64,000 nucleotides of DNA, taken from positions 1 to 64,000 of the forward strand of contig NZ_LQQA01000029.1 of assembly GCF_002101965.1 (NCBI RefSeq), written 5' to 3'. Positions within the stretch are counted from its first letter, which is position 1. Every line of letters begins with the position of its first letter. This document shows, piece after piece, positions 8,131 to 15,999 of the stretch. Origin of the DNA: Mycolicibacterium wolinskyi. GTDB taxonomy: Bacteria; Actinomycetota; Actinomycetes; Mycobacteriales; Mycobacteriaceae. The translations under genes and the position numbers were made by a program. The notes under the pieces are model-generated. The model searched no databases, was not told where the DNA came from, and worked only from the letters and a program-made list of their open reading frames with translations.

Positions 8131-8947
8131 GTTTCGGCCGATCACCGAACCGGGCGTATCGGCGCCGTTCTACCGAGCGGTCGGTGACGAGGTCGAGGTG
8201 TTCCGGGCAGCGGCTCGCCGCGGTCTGCCGGTGTTGCTGAAGGGGCCGACGGGGTGCGGAAAGACCCGCTTCGTCGAGGCGATGGCGCATGACCTCGGTC
8301 GGGAGCTGATCACCGTCGCGGGTCACGAGGACATGACGTCGGCGGATCTGGTGGGCCGCTTCCTGCTCAAGGGTGGCGAGACCGTCTGGGTCGACGGCCC
8401 GTTGACGAGAGCGGTTCGCGAGGGTGCCATCTGCTACCTCGACGAGATCGTCGAAGCACGCCAGGACACCACCGTCGTCATCCATCCCCTGGCCGATCAC
8501 CGTCGCGAACTGCCCATCGACCGGCTCGGTACCACTTTGTCGGCGGCACCGGGATTCCAACTGGTGATCTCGTACAACCCCGGTTACCAGAGCATCCTGA
8601 AGAGCCTCAAAGACTCGACCCGTCAACGCTTCGTCGCGATCAGCCTCGATTTCCCGGCTGCGGAGATCGAGACCGAAGTGGTCGCCCGCGAGGCCGGGAT
8701 CGACGAATCGACTGCTGAGTCGCTCGTCGCGCTCGGAAACGCGATCCGGACGCTGGACCGCTCGGCGCTCAGCGAGGTGGCCTCCACCCGCATGCTCATA
8801 CTCGCCGGCGGGCTCGTCGCCGAAGGACTGAGCCTGCGCGGCGCTGTCCAGTCCGCCGTAGTTGAGGTGCTGTCCGATCTGAGCTCGCGGATGGACGAAC
8901 TGTTCTTGTCCGCCCTCGCCGAACTGGCTGCGCCGCAACGGCGGTGA
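8117..8947 (+). CDS. MoxR/NorQ/CbbQ-type AAA+ ATPase
   Basis: The 276-residue protein starts at ATG 8117, inside the 3' end of the AveC-like gene. It has a Walker A motif GPTGCGKT at 43-50, Walker B ICYLDE with D109 and E110, a sensor-1 segment LVISYNPGYQ, and a C-terminal helical lid. That is the layout of CbbQ/NirQ/NorQ proteins, which remodel or activate metalloenzymes together with a von Willebrand factor A partner (CbbO/NorD). No VWA-domain gene is in the window. The tight overlap with the AveC-like gene suggests they work together, which is unusual for both families. Confidence 0.88.
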   Translation: MTVSKFRPITEPGVSAPFYRAVGDEVEVFRAAARRGLPVLLKGPTGCGKTRFVEAMAHDLGRELITVAGHEDMTSADLVGRFLLKGGETVWVDGPLTRAVREGAICYLDEIVEARQDTTVVIHPLADHRRELPIDRLGTTLSAAPGFQLVISYNPGYQSILKSLKDSTRQRFVAISLDFPAAEIETEVVAREAGIDESTAESLVALGNAIRTLDRSALSEVASTRMLILAGGLVAEGLSLRGAVQSAVVEVLSDLSSRMDELFLSALAELAAPQRR

Positions 8948-8949
8948 AG

Positions 8950-10143
8950 TCAGCGCTTCGCCAACACCCAGTTCAGGAACTTCTCGACGGCATCGGCGGT
9001 GTAGTGGCCGTGGGGTGAGCCGAAGAAGTCGAATGCGTGCTGTGCGTGCGGGATCTCGGCGTAGACGACGGGCGACGTGGACGCGTCGCGTAGTGCTTTC
9101 GCGAACTCCCGGCCCTCACCGACGGGGATGAGTGAGTCGTTGACGCCGTGGAGGATGAAAAACGGTGGGGCATCGGGGCGTACCAACGTGATGGGCGACG
9201 CGTCGCGGTACACCTGCTGATTGCCCGAGAGCGGCAGCTTCACGATGAGCCGTTGCAGGATCTCCATGAACTCTGAGCGCCCGGTTCCGCTGGTGCTGAA
9301 CCAGTCATAGCGACCGTAGACCGGCACCGCGGCGACCACCGAGGTATCGGCGTCCTCGAATCCCGGCTGCCACTTGGGATCGTTGGGGGTCAGCGCCGCC
9401 AAGGCGGTCAGATGTCCACCTGCCGATCCGCCCGTGATGCAAACCGACTCGGGATCGCCGCCGTACGACGCGATGTTGTCCTTGACCCAGGCCAGTGCCC
9501 GCTTGACGTCGACGATGTGATCGGGCCACGGGTGGCGTGGGCTGATCCGGTACCCGATCGACACGCAGATCCAGCCTTGCTCGGCGAGGTGGCTCATCAG
9601 CGGATAGGACTGCGGGCGGCGCATCCCGATCATCCAGGCGCCGCCGGGTACCTGCAGGAGCACCGGCGCCTTGCCGTCGCGCGGCAGGTCGGTCCGCATC
9701 CAGATGTCGGCCAGGTTCGCCCGGTGCGGGCCGTAATGCACGGTCTTCTGCGCGTAGCGGCGCCTGCTCCACGACGTGGACCACACCTCGCCGCGCCGCA
9801 GTGGCCGCGGTGCCACCGCGTAGTCGGCACCGAGCGCGGTGCGCAGCGGATCCTCGAAATACGGTTGCGAGGCCAACCCGCGACGATGGATGAGATACAA
9901 CAAAGCCCAGGAAATCGCCTTGAGCGCCAATGAGATCCGGCCCTGTGCAGACCGGTAGTCGCCGCGGATACCGCGACGCAGGGCGTCGACAACCGACACC
10001 GTCGTGATCAGTGGTGCGTTTTCCGACGTCGGCCAGCCGAACGCGAAGGCCGCGACGGTGGTGTAGCCCTTGCGGCCGAGCGGCTTCACCGCGTTGACCG
10101 CGTTGAGCAACTCCGCGGCCGCAGACAGCAGTGGTCTAGCCAT
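8950..10143 (-). CDS. LipC-like alpha/beta-hydrolase (HSL-type esterase)
   Basis: The product has 397 residues, close to M. tuberculosis LipC (Rv0220), which it resembles. The hormone-sensitive-lipase oxyanion motif reads VPGGAW instead of HGGG/HGGAW. The nucleophile Ser is in GGSAGGHL, the acid in HGVNDSLIPV and the His in PHAQHAFDFF. The N-terminal about 90 residues are amphipathic and may associate with membrane. ATG 10143-10141 is chosen because it overlaps the FadD stop by 8 bases and matches the family start. Last gene of the operon acyltransferase-FadD-esterase, it probably hydrolyses an acyl ester or transfers acyl groups in lipid metabolism. Confidence 0.85.
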   Translation of the reverse strand: MARPLLSAAAELLNAVNAVKPLGRKGYTTVAAFAFGWPTSENAPLITTVSVVDALRRGIRGDYRSAQGRISLALKAISWALLYLIHRRGLASQPYFEDPLRTALGADYAVAPRPLRRGEVWSTSWSRRRYAQKTVHYGPHRANLADIWMRTDLPRDGKAPVLLQVPGGAWMIGMRRPQSYPLMSHLAEQGWICVSIGYRISPRHPWPDHIVDVKRALAWVKDNIASYGGDPESVCITGGSAGGHLTALAALTPNDPKWQPGFEDADTSVVAAVPVYGRYDWFSTSGTGRSEFMEILQRLIVKLPLSGNQQVYRDASPITLVRPDAPPFFILHGVNDSLIPVGEGREFAKALRDASTSPVVYAEIPHAQHAFDFFGSPHGHYTADAVEKFLNWVLAKR

Positions 10144-11752
10144 CGACCCGGTCCTGCAGTTCGCGGCGCGCGATCTTGCCGGTGCTGTTGCGGGGCAGTT
10201 CATCGAGAACGGTGATCTCGCGTGGCACTTTGTAATTGGCGAGGTTTTCCCGCACGTGGGCCTTGAGCGCGTCGACCGTGACCGCACCGGACAGCACGAC
10301 GAACGCCGCCAACCGCTGCCCGAACTGCTCGTCGTCGACGCCGATCACCGCGGCCTCGGCAACCTCGGGATGGCCGGCGAGAACCTTCTCGACCTCGATG
10401 GGATATACGTTCTCGCCGCCCGAGACGATCATCTCGTCGTCGCGGCCCACCACGAACAGCCGGCCGGCCTCATCGAGATATCCGACGTCGCCCGAGCACA
10501 TGTAGCCGTCGTGGAAATCTCTCGTCGTACCCGAGGTGTATCCGTCGAACTGCGTCGAGTTACGCACGTAGATCGTGCCCACCTCCCCGGTCGGGACCTC
10601 GCGGAGATCGGGATCCAGGATCCGGATATCGGTGCCCTCGGCGGGTTTTCCCGCGGTATCGGGCGCGGCCCGCAGATCGGCAGGCGTCGCCGTGGCGATC
10701 ATCCCGGCTTCGGTCGCGTTGTAGTTGTTGTAGATGACGTCGCCGAAGCGGTCCATGAACTTGATGACCACATCGGGACGCATGCGCGACCCTGACGCGG
10801 CGGCGAACCGCAGCGACCGGCCGTCGTAGCGGCGCAGCACGTTGTCGGGCAGTTCCATGATCCGGTCGAACATCACCGGAACCACACACAACCCGGTGGC
10901 GCGGTGCCGGTCTACGAGCTCGAGCGTGGCCTCCGGGTCGAACTTGCGCCTGGTGATGATCGTGCAGGCCATCGACGCCGCGAACGCCAACTGGGAGAAG
11001 CCCCACGCATGGAACATCGGCGCCACGATGACGACGGGCTCCTCGGCGCGCCACGGCGTGCGGTCCAGAATCGACTTGAGCACTTCGGGACCACCGCCGG
11101 AATGCTTGGCGCCCTTGGGTGTTCCGGTTGTGCCCGAGGTCAGCAGGATGACGCGGCTCTTCTCGGACGCCCGGCGCGGCTGCTTGCCCGCGAACTGCTC
11201 GACGAGTTTGGCGACGGTCTTCTCGTGTGCACGGGTGTCGGTCCAGGCGACGATCCGGGCCGTGTCCGGATGCCCGGCAAGTGCTTGATCGACAGTTCCG
11301 GTGAACTCCTCGTCGTAGATGACGGCGTCGACCTTCTCTCGGCTCATCACCTCGGCCATGGCCGGTCCGGCGAATGAGGTGTTGAGCAGCAGTACGTCAG
11401 CGCCGATGCGGTTGGCGGCGATCAACGACAGCACGAACCCACGATGATTGCGCGCCATGATCCCCAGCACGTGCGGTGCACCACCCGGCAGCGCCTGCAG
11501 TCCGGCGGCCAACGCGTCGGCCTGTTGGTCGATCTGGCGCCACGTGAGCGTGCCGAGTTCGTCGACGAGACCCGGCTGATCCGGGCACCGCTGGGCCGCG
11601 CTCGCGAAACCCGATGTGACGCCCATGTTCTCGCGGGCCATCGCCGCGGCGATCCGCAGATACTTGTCGGGCCGCATCACCGCGATCAAGCCGGCCCGGC
11701 GCATGGTGGTGGCCAGGCCGACGGCGTCGGTCAGGCGGTCGAGCGGGCCCAC
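10136..11752 (-). CDS. FadD-type acyl-CoA/acyl-AMP synthetase
   Basis: This is a 538-residue ANL-superfamily enzyme that activates a fatty or other carboxylic acid with ATP. The P-loop-like motif LLTSGTTGTPKGAK is at about 203-216. A YNATEAG motif (A5 core) follows, then a hinge region GRDDEMIVSGGENVYP, and the C-terminal catalytic Lys in NSTGKIARREL. GTG at 11752-11750 lies 6 bases after the acyltransferase stop, so the genes are co-transcribed. It resembles FadD proteins of about 537 residues in M. tuberculosis, and adenylates are likely passed on to CoA. Substrate unknown; a sterol- or lipid-derived acid is suggested by the KstR-type box upstream of the operon. Confidence 0.88.
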   Translation of the reverse strand: MGPLDRLTDAVGLATTMRRAGLIAVMRPDKYLRIAAAMARENMGVTSGFASAAQRCPDQPGLVDELGTLTWRQIDQQADALAAGLQALPGGAPHVLGIMARNHRGFVLSLIAANRIGADVLLLNTSFAGPAMAEVMSREKVDAVIYDEEFTGTVDQALAGHPDTARIVAWTDTRAHEKTVAKLVEQFAGKQPRRASEKSRVILLTSGTTGTPKGAKHSGGGPEVLKSILDRTPWRAEEPVVIVAPMFHAWGFSQLAFAASMACTIITRRKFDPEATLELVDRHRATGLCVVPVMFDRIMELPDNVLRRYDGRSLRFAAASGSRMRPDVVIKFMDRFGDVIYNNYNATEAGMIATATPADLRAAPDTAGKPAEGTDIRILDPDLREVPTGEVGTIYVRNSTQFDGYTSGTTRDFHDGYMCSGDVGYLDEAGRLFVVGRDDEMIVSGGENVYPIEVEKVLAGHPEVAEAAVIGVDDEQFGQRLAAFVVLSGAVTVDALKAHVRENLANYKVPREITVLDELPRNSTGKIARRELQDRVDG

Positions 11753-11758
11753 CGCGGA

Positions 11759-12568
11759 TCAGCCGATCACCGGGAAGCGGCGTTCTTCCGCGAGCTCGTC
11801 CAGCGCCCGCTGCATCACATGGCGGACATGTGCGTCGACCTCGTCGATGTCGGGGTTCTCACCGAACTCGGTGACGATGTCGACCGGCGGAAGTGTCTTC
11901 ATCACGATCTTGGTGGGCAACGGCACGTTGAGCGGCACGACCGCGGACAACCCGAACGGAAAACCGAACGACAGCGGCACGATCTTGGTGCGGGCCATCC
12001 GGGCGATCGGGCCCAGCGCCTTGGCCACCGCGGTGCCGCGGGACAGGAAGAGCTGGGCTTCCTGTCCTCCTATCCCGACCATCGGAACGATCGGCACACC
12101 GGCATTGAGTGCGGCTTTGACGTATCCGGTGCGGCCGTCGAAGTCGATCTTGTTGGCCGCCAGGGTGGGCCGGTAGACGTCGAAGTCGCCGCCGGGAAAT
12201 ACGACTACCACGCCGCCCGAGCGCAGCGCCTCGTCGGCGTTCTCGTGGTTGGCGCGGATGAATCCGGTCTTCTTGAAGAAGTCCGCGGTGGGCCCCGTCA
12301 TCAGCATGTCGTGGCTCAGCGTGTACACCGGGCGGCCGTACCCGAACTTCTCGTAGAAGCCCGTCGCGAACACCGGCACGTCCATCGGGAACAGCCCGCC
12401 CGAGTGATTCGACACCACGAGGGCGCCGCCGTTGGGGAAGGTTTCCAGGCCGCGCACCTCCGCGCGGTGGTAGCCCTTGATCAGCGGCCGCAGCCAGCCC
12501 ATGACCTTCTCGGTCAGGCCCGGGTCCCACTTGGTGATCTCGGACGGATCGATGTCGGTGGCGGCCAC
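11759..12568 (-). CDS. PlsC-like lysophospholipid acyltransferase family protein
   Basis: The 269-residue protein has the acyltransferase pattern of a catalytic block SNHSGGLFPMD and a later glycerolipid-binding FPGG-D-F motif. The catalytic block departs from the standard HX4D: the Asp is eight residues after the His, a variant also seen in mycobacterial NHSGG proteins. No clear transmembrane helix is visible; membrane association may be peripheral. GTG 12568-12566 is preceded by a GGGGGA ribosome site. It is first in the operon with FadD and the LipC-like esterase and could transfer the acyl group that FadD activates. The promoter region contains a perfect KstR-type palindrome. Confidence 0.82.
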   Translation of the reverse strand: MAATDIDPSEITKWDPGLTEKVMGWLRPLIKGYHRAEVRGLETFPNGGALVVSNHSGGLFPMDVPVFATGFYEKFGYGRPVYTLSHDMLMTGPTADFFKKTGFIRANHENADEALRSGGVVVVFPGGDFDVYRPTLAANKIDFDGRTGYVKAALNAGVPIVPMVGIGGQEAQLFLSRGTAVAKALGPIARMARTKIVPLSFGFPFGLSAVVPLNVPLPTKIVMKTLPPVDIVTEFGENPDIDEVDAHVRHVMQRALDELAEERRFPVIG

Positions 12569-12587
12569 AAGTCCCCCTGATACGAAT

Positions 12588-12601
12588 TGAAACGTGTTCT
12601 A
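12588..12601. promoter_or_regulatory. KstR-type operator
   Basis: The 14 bases TGAAACGTGTTCTA match the published mycobacterial KstR consensus TnnAACnnGTTnnA at every defined position. They lie 20 bases upstream of the GTG start of the acyltransferase, an operator-like location. KstR represses sterol side-chain catabolism genes and is relieved by 3-oxo-cholestenoyl-CoA. The match is read directly; the regulation is inferred. Confidence 0.65.
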
Positions 12602-12661
12602 GTTTTGCAGTGTACCCAGGTAACGCTCGAACTTTCACAAAACCGCAGGTTGCTATGGGTG

Positions 12662-13093
12662 CTATTGGTCAAGCGGATGGCGCCAGCGCAATCGACGGAA
12701 GCGGGCAAACCCACGGTCAGCGCTGAGCCACGTGGCGTTGTTCTCAAGTGCGTAGGCGGCGACGTACGCGTCCTGGACATCGTTGCCACGTGCCGCAATG
12801 TCTTCGCAGAGTTGCCGGAACAGCTGCCAATGCCGCTCGCCGCTGCGCAAAGTGAGTGCCGCGGGTGCCGCGACGAGCGCGTCGATCGCCTCCCATGCTT
12901 GCTGTGGATCTGTGGGCTCGGTGAAGACACGGCGATTGGTGATCACGCGGTGAAACCCGCTGAGCACGATGTCGGGCAACCCAAGTGGCTCATCGCCGTT
13001 GGCGATCCGCTCGAGCAGTGACCGGTAGTCGGCGTGCTCCGGTAGGTCGGGTCGATGGGCGTAGACGAGGACGTTGACGTCAACGCAAAGCAT
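12662..13093 (-). CDS. vapC: VapC-type PIN-domain toxin
   Basis: The 143-residue protein has the PIN-domain architecture: an N-terminal CVDVNVLVYAHR strand with D5 as the first metal-binding acid, a mid-protein acidic helix, and DVQDAYVAAYALE followed by WLSADRGFARF with the late acids. VapC toxins are Mg-dependent RNases that cut specific tRNA or rRNA sites. ATG 13093-13091 overlaps the antitoxin gene by 14 bases, the usual VapBC arrangement. It is the downstream, minus-strand partner of VapB. The RNA target is not predictable. Confidence 0.9.
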   Translation of the reverse strand: MLCVDVNVLVYAHRPDLPEHADYRSLLERIANGDEPLGLPDIVLSGFHRVITNRRVFTEPTDPQQAWEAIDALVAAPAALTLRSGERHWQLFRQLCEDIAARGNDVQDAYVAAYALENNATWLSADRGFARFRRLRWRHPLDQ

Positions 13094-13337
13094 CGAACGA
13101 TGCGCTCTCGTCCATTGCCTCGGCGACGGTGCTGTTGAAGGCGATGTCGATACCTGGCCGAAGCCCGCCGGAGCCCCTCGGTCGGACGGCGTAGGGAGGC
13201 CGGTCTTGGTGCGCGGCCGGCTCGAGCCCACGTCGCACCGCATCCTCCAGAACAGCCGCGACTGTTCGCCCGGAGCGCGCCGCGCGAGCCTTCACCTCAC
13301 GGTAGAGCTCGTCGTCGATCCGGATGGTGGTGCGCAT
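13080..13337 (-). CDS. vapB: VapB-type ribbon-helix-helix antitoxin
   Basis: The 85-residue protein begins MRTTIRIDDELYREVKARAA, a textbook ribbon-helix-helix DNA-binding domain with the DNA-contacting beta strand TTIRID. The C-terminal half is Pro/Gly-rich and probably unfolded until it wraps around VapC. It would bind its own promoter (13338-13416) and repress the operon together with the toxin. It overlaps vapC by 14 bases. Confidence 0.9.
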   Translation of the reverse strand: MRTTIRIDDELYREVKARAARSGRTVAAVLEDAVRRGLEPAAHQDRPPYAVRPRGSGGLRPGIDIAFNSTVAEAMDESASFDALR

Positions 13338-13416
13338 GCTGTCATATTAGCTTCAGCACCAGGCATAAAGATGCCTGGTTGACCTGAACTGCCGTTGAGG
13401 TCGCACGATGGTGCGC

Positions 13417-14247
13417 ATGGCAACCGACCTCACCGCATACTTCGCGCGGATCGGCTTCGCGGGACCGGCGCGCACCGACCTCGACACGTTGCGTGCAATC
13501 GTGGCCGCGCACAACCGGTCCATCCCGTTCGAAAACCTCGACCCGCTGCTGGGCATACCGGTGGTCGACCTGAGTTACGGGGCGCTGCACGACAAGCTCG
13601 TCGACCGCCGCCGCGGCGGATACTGCTACGAGCACAACGGCCTGCTGGGCTACGTGCTGGAACAGCTCGGGTTCGGGGTCGATCGCCTGGCCGGCCGCGT
13701 GGTGTGGATGAAAGAGCCTGACGCGCCGCTTCCCGCACAGACCCACAACGTCCTCGCCGTGACGGTGCCCGGCGAGGACGAGCGCTACCTGGTGGACGTC
13801 GGATTCGGCGGTCAGACACTGTCCTCGCCGATCCGGTTGGCGGCCGGACCGGTCCAGGAAACGCGCCACGAGCCGTATCAGCTCCTCGAACACGGCGACG
13901 GGCTCGTGCTGCAGGCGCAGATCCGCGGCGACTGGAAGCCGCTGTACACGTTCACCACCGAACCCCGCCCGCGCATCGATCTCGAAGTCGGGAGTTGGTA
14001 CGTGTCAACGTATCCCGAGTCGATCTTCGTCGTCGGACTTACGGCCGCCCTGATCACCGACGACGCCAGGATCAACCTACGTGGTCGCAATCTGGCCATC
14101 CACAGCCGCGGTGAGACCGAGCGGGTGCGCTTCGACACCGCCGGCCAGGTGCTCGACGCGCTCGAAGGCCGATTCGGGATCGATCTGACCGACCTCGGTG
14201 CGCACGTCGACCTCAAGGCCCGCGTCGACGAGGTGCTCGACACCTGA
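13417..14247 (+). CDS. nat: Arylamine N-acetyltransferase
   Basis: The product has 276 residues. With ATG 13417 as the start, the catalytic triad falls at C70 (RRGGYCYEHNG), H110 (AQTHNV) and D127 (LVDVGFGG), which are the residue numbers known for mycobacterial NATs. This supports that start over ATG 13408, although 13408 has the better-spaced GAGG. NAT acetylates arylamines and hydrazines such as isoniazid with acetyl- or propionyl-CoA. In M. tuberculosis it is linked to cholesterol breakdown. Here it stands alone on the plus strand after the divergent VapBC pair. Confidence 0.95.
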   Translation: MATDLTAYFARIGFAGPARTDLDTLRAIVAAHNRSIPFENLDPLLGIPVVDLSYGALHDKLVDRRRGGYCYEHNGLLGYVLEQLGFGVDRLAGRVVWMKEPDAPLPAQTHNVLAVTVPGEDERYLVDVGFGGQTLSSPIRLAAGPVQETRHEPYQLLEHGDGLVLQAQIRGDWKPLYTFTTEPRPRIDLEVGSWYVSTYPESIFVVGLTAALITDDARINLRGRNLAIHSRGETERVRFDTAGQVLDALEGRFGIDLTDLGAHVDLKARVDEVLDT

Positions 14248-14305
14248 GACAGACAGCAGGAAAAGTCATGTTCCTGGCGGCGGCGGCCGACCATACTCGG
14301 TGAAT

Positions 14306-15220
14306 GTGAGCGTGCAGCCGAACGGACGGGACCGATTGCGGGAGTTGCTCGACGCGGTGGTGGCCGATGACAACGCCGGCGTCGGCGAGATGGCCCGCAG
14401 TAGTCGCGCTTCGGAATTTCACTTCTCCCGGGAGGTACGCCGACTCACCGGTGAACCACCGGCCGCGTTACGCAGGCGCGTGATGCTGGAACGTGCCGCG
14501 TGGCGGCTTCGGCAAGGTGAGGGTGTCGCCGAGGTCGCCGCCGCCGAGGGTTGGTCGTCGGCGGAGGTGTTCTCGCGGGCGTTTCGACGGGCGTTCGGGG
14601 TGCCGCCGTCGCGGGCGAGCGCCGTCGGATTCCGTTTGGCCGCACCGAACGGTGTGCATTTCCACCCGCCGCACTCGTTGTGGTGTGACGGCCGTGCGGG
14701 CGGTTCCGGGCCTGACATCGCGCAGTTCATGCTCGTCCACGACATCGCCGACACCGGGTATCTGATCGAGCAGGCCGCGGCGCTCACGGAAACTCAATGG
14801 CGACAGGAGATTTCACCGGGTCAGGTGGTACTGGACTGGGACGGTCCCGAACCCAGTGTCGCCGCGGTGCTCGGCACGATCGTGTGGACGAAAGAAGTGT
14901 GGCTGGCCACGATCGAAGGCCATGACTTCCCGCCGCGCACGACGACTGCGGAGGCGACCGCAGAACAACTTGCCGCCCACCACGAGGTGATCGGAAAGCG
15001 GTGGACCACAGTGATTTCCGAACATGCCGCGGCGGGCAGGCTGGCCGATACGGTGATCGACGCACTGTGCGATCCGCCGGAATCGTTTCAGCTGTACGGC
15101 ATCGTCGCGCACGTACTGAACTACTCGGCGCACCGGCGCGGGCTGGCCCGCGCGATGCTCGTTCGTCACGGCATCGACACGCACCGGGGTGATCCACTGG
15201 AATGGATGAGAAGGGACTGA
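14306..15220 (+). CDS. AraC-type regulator fused to a DinB-like domain
   Basis: About 304 residues. The first about 100 residues form an AraC-type helix-turn-helix pair (FHFSREVRRLTGEPPAALRR, then AEVAAAEGWSSAEVFSRAF), which is N-terminal here instead of the usual C-terminal position. The C-terminal half (from about 140) is a DinB/YfiT-like four-helix bundle, with HDIADTGYLIEQ, LAAHHEVIGKRW and HVLNYSAHRRG supplying the metal-binding His pattern. The start is uncertain: GTG 14306 is given, with GTG 14300 equally possible. It overlaps the next gene by one base (TGATG at 15218-15222), so the two are coupled and the regulator may control the reductase-like gene. Confidence 0.82.
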   Translation: MSVQPNGRDRLRELLDAVVADDNAGVGEMARSSRASEFHFSREVRRLTGEPPAALRRRVMLERAAWRLRQGEGVAEVAAAEGWSSAEVFSRAFRRAFGVPPSRASAVGFRLAAPNGVHFHPPHSLWCDGRAGGSGPDIAQFMLVHDIADTGYLIEQAAALTETQWRQEISPGQVVLDWDGPEPSVAAVLGTIVWTKEVWLATIEGHDFPPRTTTAEATAEQLAAHHEVIGKRWTTVISEHAAAGRLADTVIDALCDPPESFQLYGIVAHVLNYSAHRRGLARAMLVRHGIDTHRGDPLEWMRRD

Positions 15221-15744
15221 TGAGCAAAACCGTCTACTACACCGCATCAAGCCTCGACGGTTACATCGTCGACGACAACGACAGCCTGGACTGGCTGCTC
15301 ACGCGAAACATCGACCAGGGCGGCCCCTTCGGCTACGACGATTTCATCAAGACCATCGGTGCACTGGCGATGGGGTCGGCGACCTACGAGTGGATCGTCA
15401 AGAACGACACCGACGGATGGACGTACGACCAGCCGACGTGGGTGCTGACCCATCGGCCGCAAATCATCGTCGAGGGCCATCCGGTGCAGGTCTTCGAAGG
15501 CGACATCACCGAGTTGCACCCCAAGCTGGTCTCGGCCGCCGCGGGCAAGGACGTCTGGGTCGTCGGTGGCGGAGACATCGCGGCGCAGTTCGTCGCGGCC
15601 GGCCTGATCGACGAGATGATCGTCAGCTACACGCCGTGTTCTCTCGGGGCGGGCTCGCGGGTGTTGCCGATCCGCTCGGAATGGGTTCTGGCGGAATCGG
15701 CGGTCAACGGCGACTTCGTGTGCGCTCGCTGGACGCCGACGTAG
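15220..15744 (+). CDS. RibD C-terminal/dihydrofolate-reductase-like protein
   Basis: The 174-residue protein has the dihydrofolate-reductase fold signature of stand-alone RibD C-terminal domains: an N-terminal strand YYTASSLDGYIVDD, a middle LAMGSATYEWI and a nucleotide-binding VWVVGGGDIAAQF. These are NADPH-dependent reductases of mostly unknown substrate, common in actinobacteria. ATG 15220 overlaps the upstream TGA. The stop lies within the left arm of a strong terminator hairpin. Confidence 0.87.
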   Translation: MSKTVYYTASSLDGYIVDDNDSLDWLLTRNIDQGGPFGYDDFIKTIGALAMGSATYEWIVKNDTDGWTYDQPTWVLTHRPQIIVEGHPVQVFEGDITELHPKLVSAAAGKDVWVVGGGDIAAQFVAAGLIDEMIVSYTPCSLGAGSRVLPIRSEWVLAESAVNGDFVCARWTPT

Positions 15745-15767
15745 ATGAGAGCGTTCTCATCTACGTC
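15738..15767. terminator. Bidirectional terminator hairpin
   Basis: GACGTAGATGAGA (15738-15750) and TCTCATCTACGTC (15755-15767) form a perfect 13-bp stem with a 4-base loop. The stop codon of the RibD-like gene is inside the left arm. There is no U tract, which is usual for mycobacterial hairpin terminators. Confidence 0.75.
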
Positions 15768-15955
15768 TCACCGACGGGAGACTCACCACCCGCAGGCTTG
15801 ACGGTGTGCGCACGACGATCCTGATACCCATCGCGGCCCTGGTGATCGCCGGGGCCGCGACGGCCGTCGGCGAACGCGGCGCCCGCGCCGACGAATCGCA
15901 GGCCGGCCAATGCCAGACCGACCGTCAGGACCTTCCATAACTCCGGTCGCTGCAT
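15761..15955 (-). CDS. Possible small secreted protein
   Basis: A 64-codon frame starts MQRPELWKVLTVGLALAGL, a plausible signal peptide or membrane anchor with an Ala-x-Ala-like site near residue 28, followed by a charged Gly/Asp/Arg-rich tail. It lies between the RibD-like gene and the aldehyde dehydrogenase, and its stop is inside the terminator hairpin. I see no good ribosome site upstream of the ATG. It may be real, since mycobacteria encode many short exported proteins, but the evidence is only the hydrophobic N-terminus. Confidence 0.35.
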   Translation of the reverse strand: MQRPELWKVLTVGLALAGLRFVGAGAAFADGRRGPGDHQGRDGYQDRRAHTVKPAGGESPVGET

Positions 15956-15999
15956 GAGGCTCAGGAGCCGAAGATGAGCACCTTCTCATGCTCGCGGAT

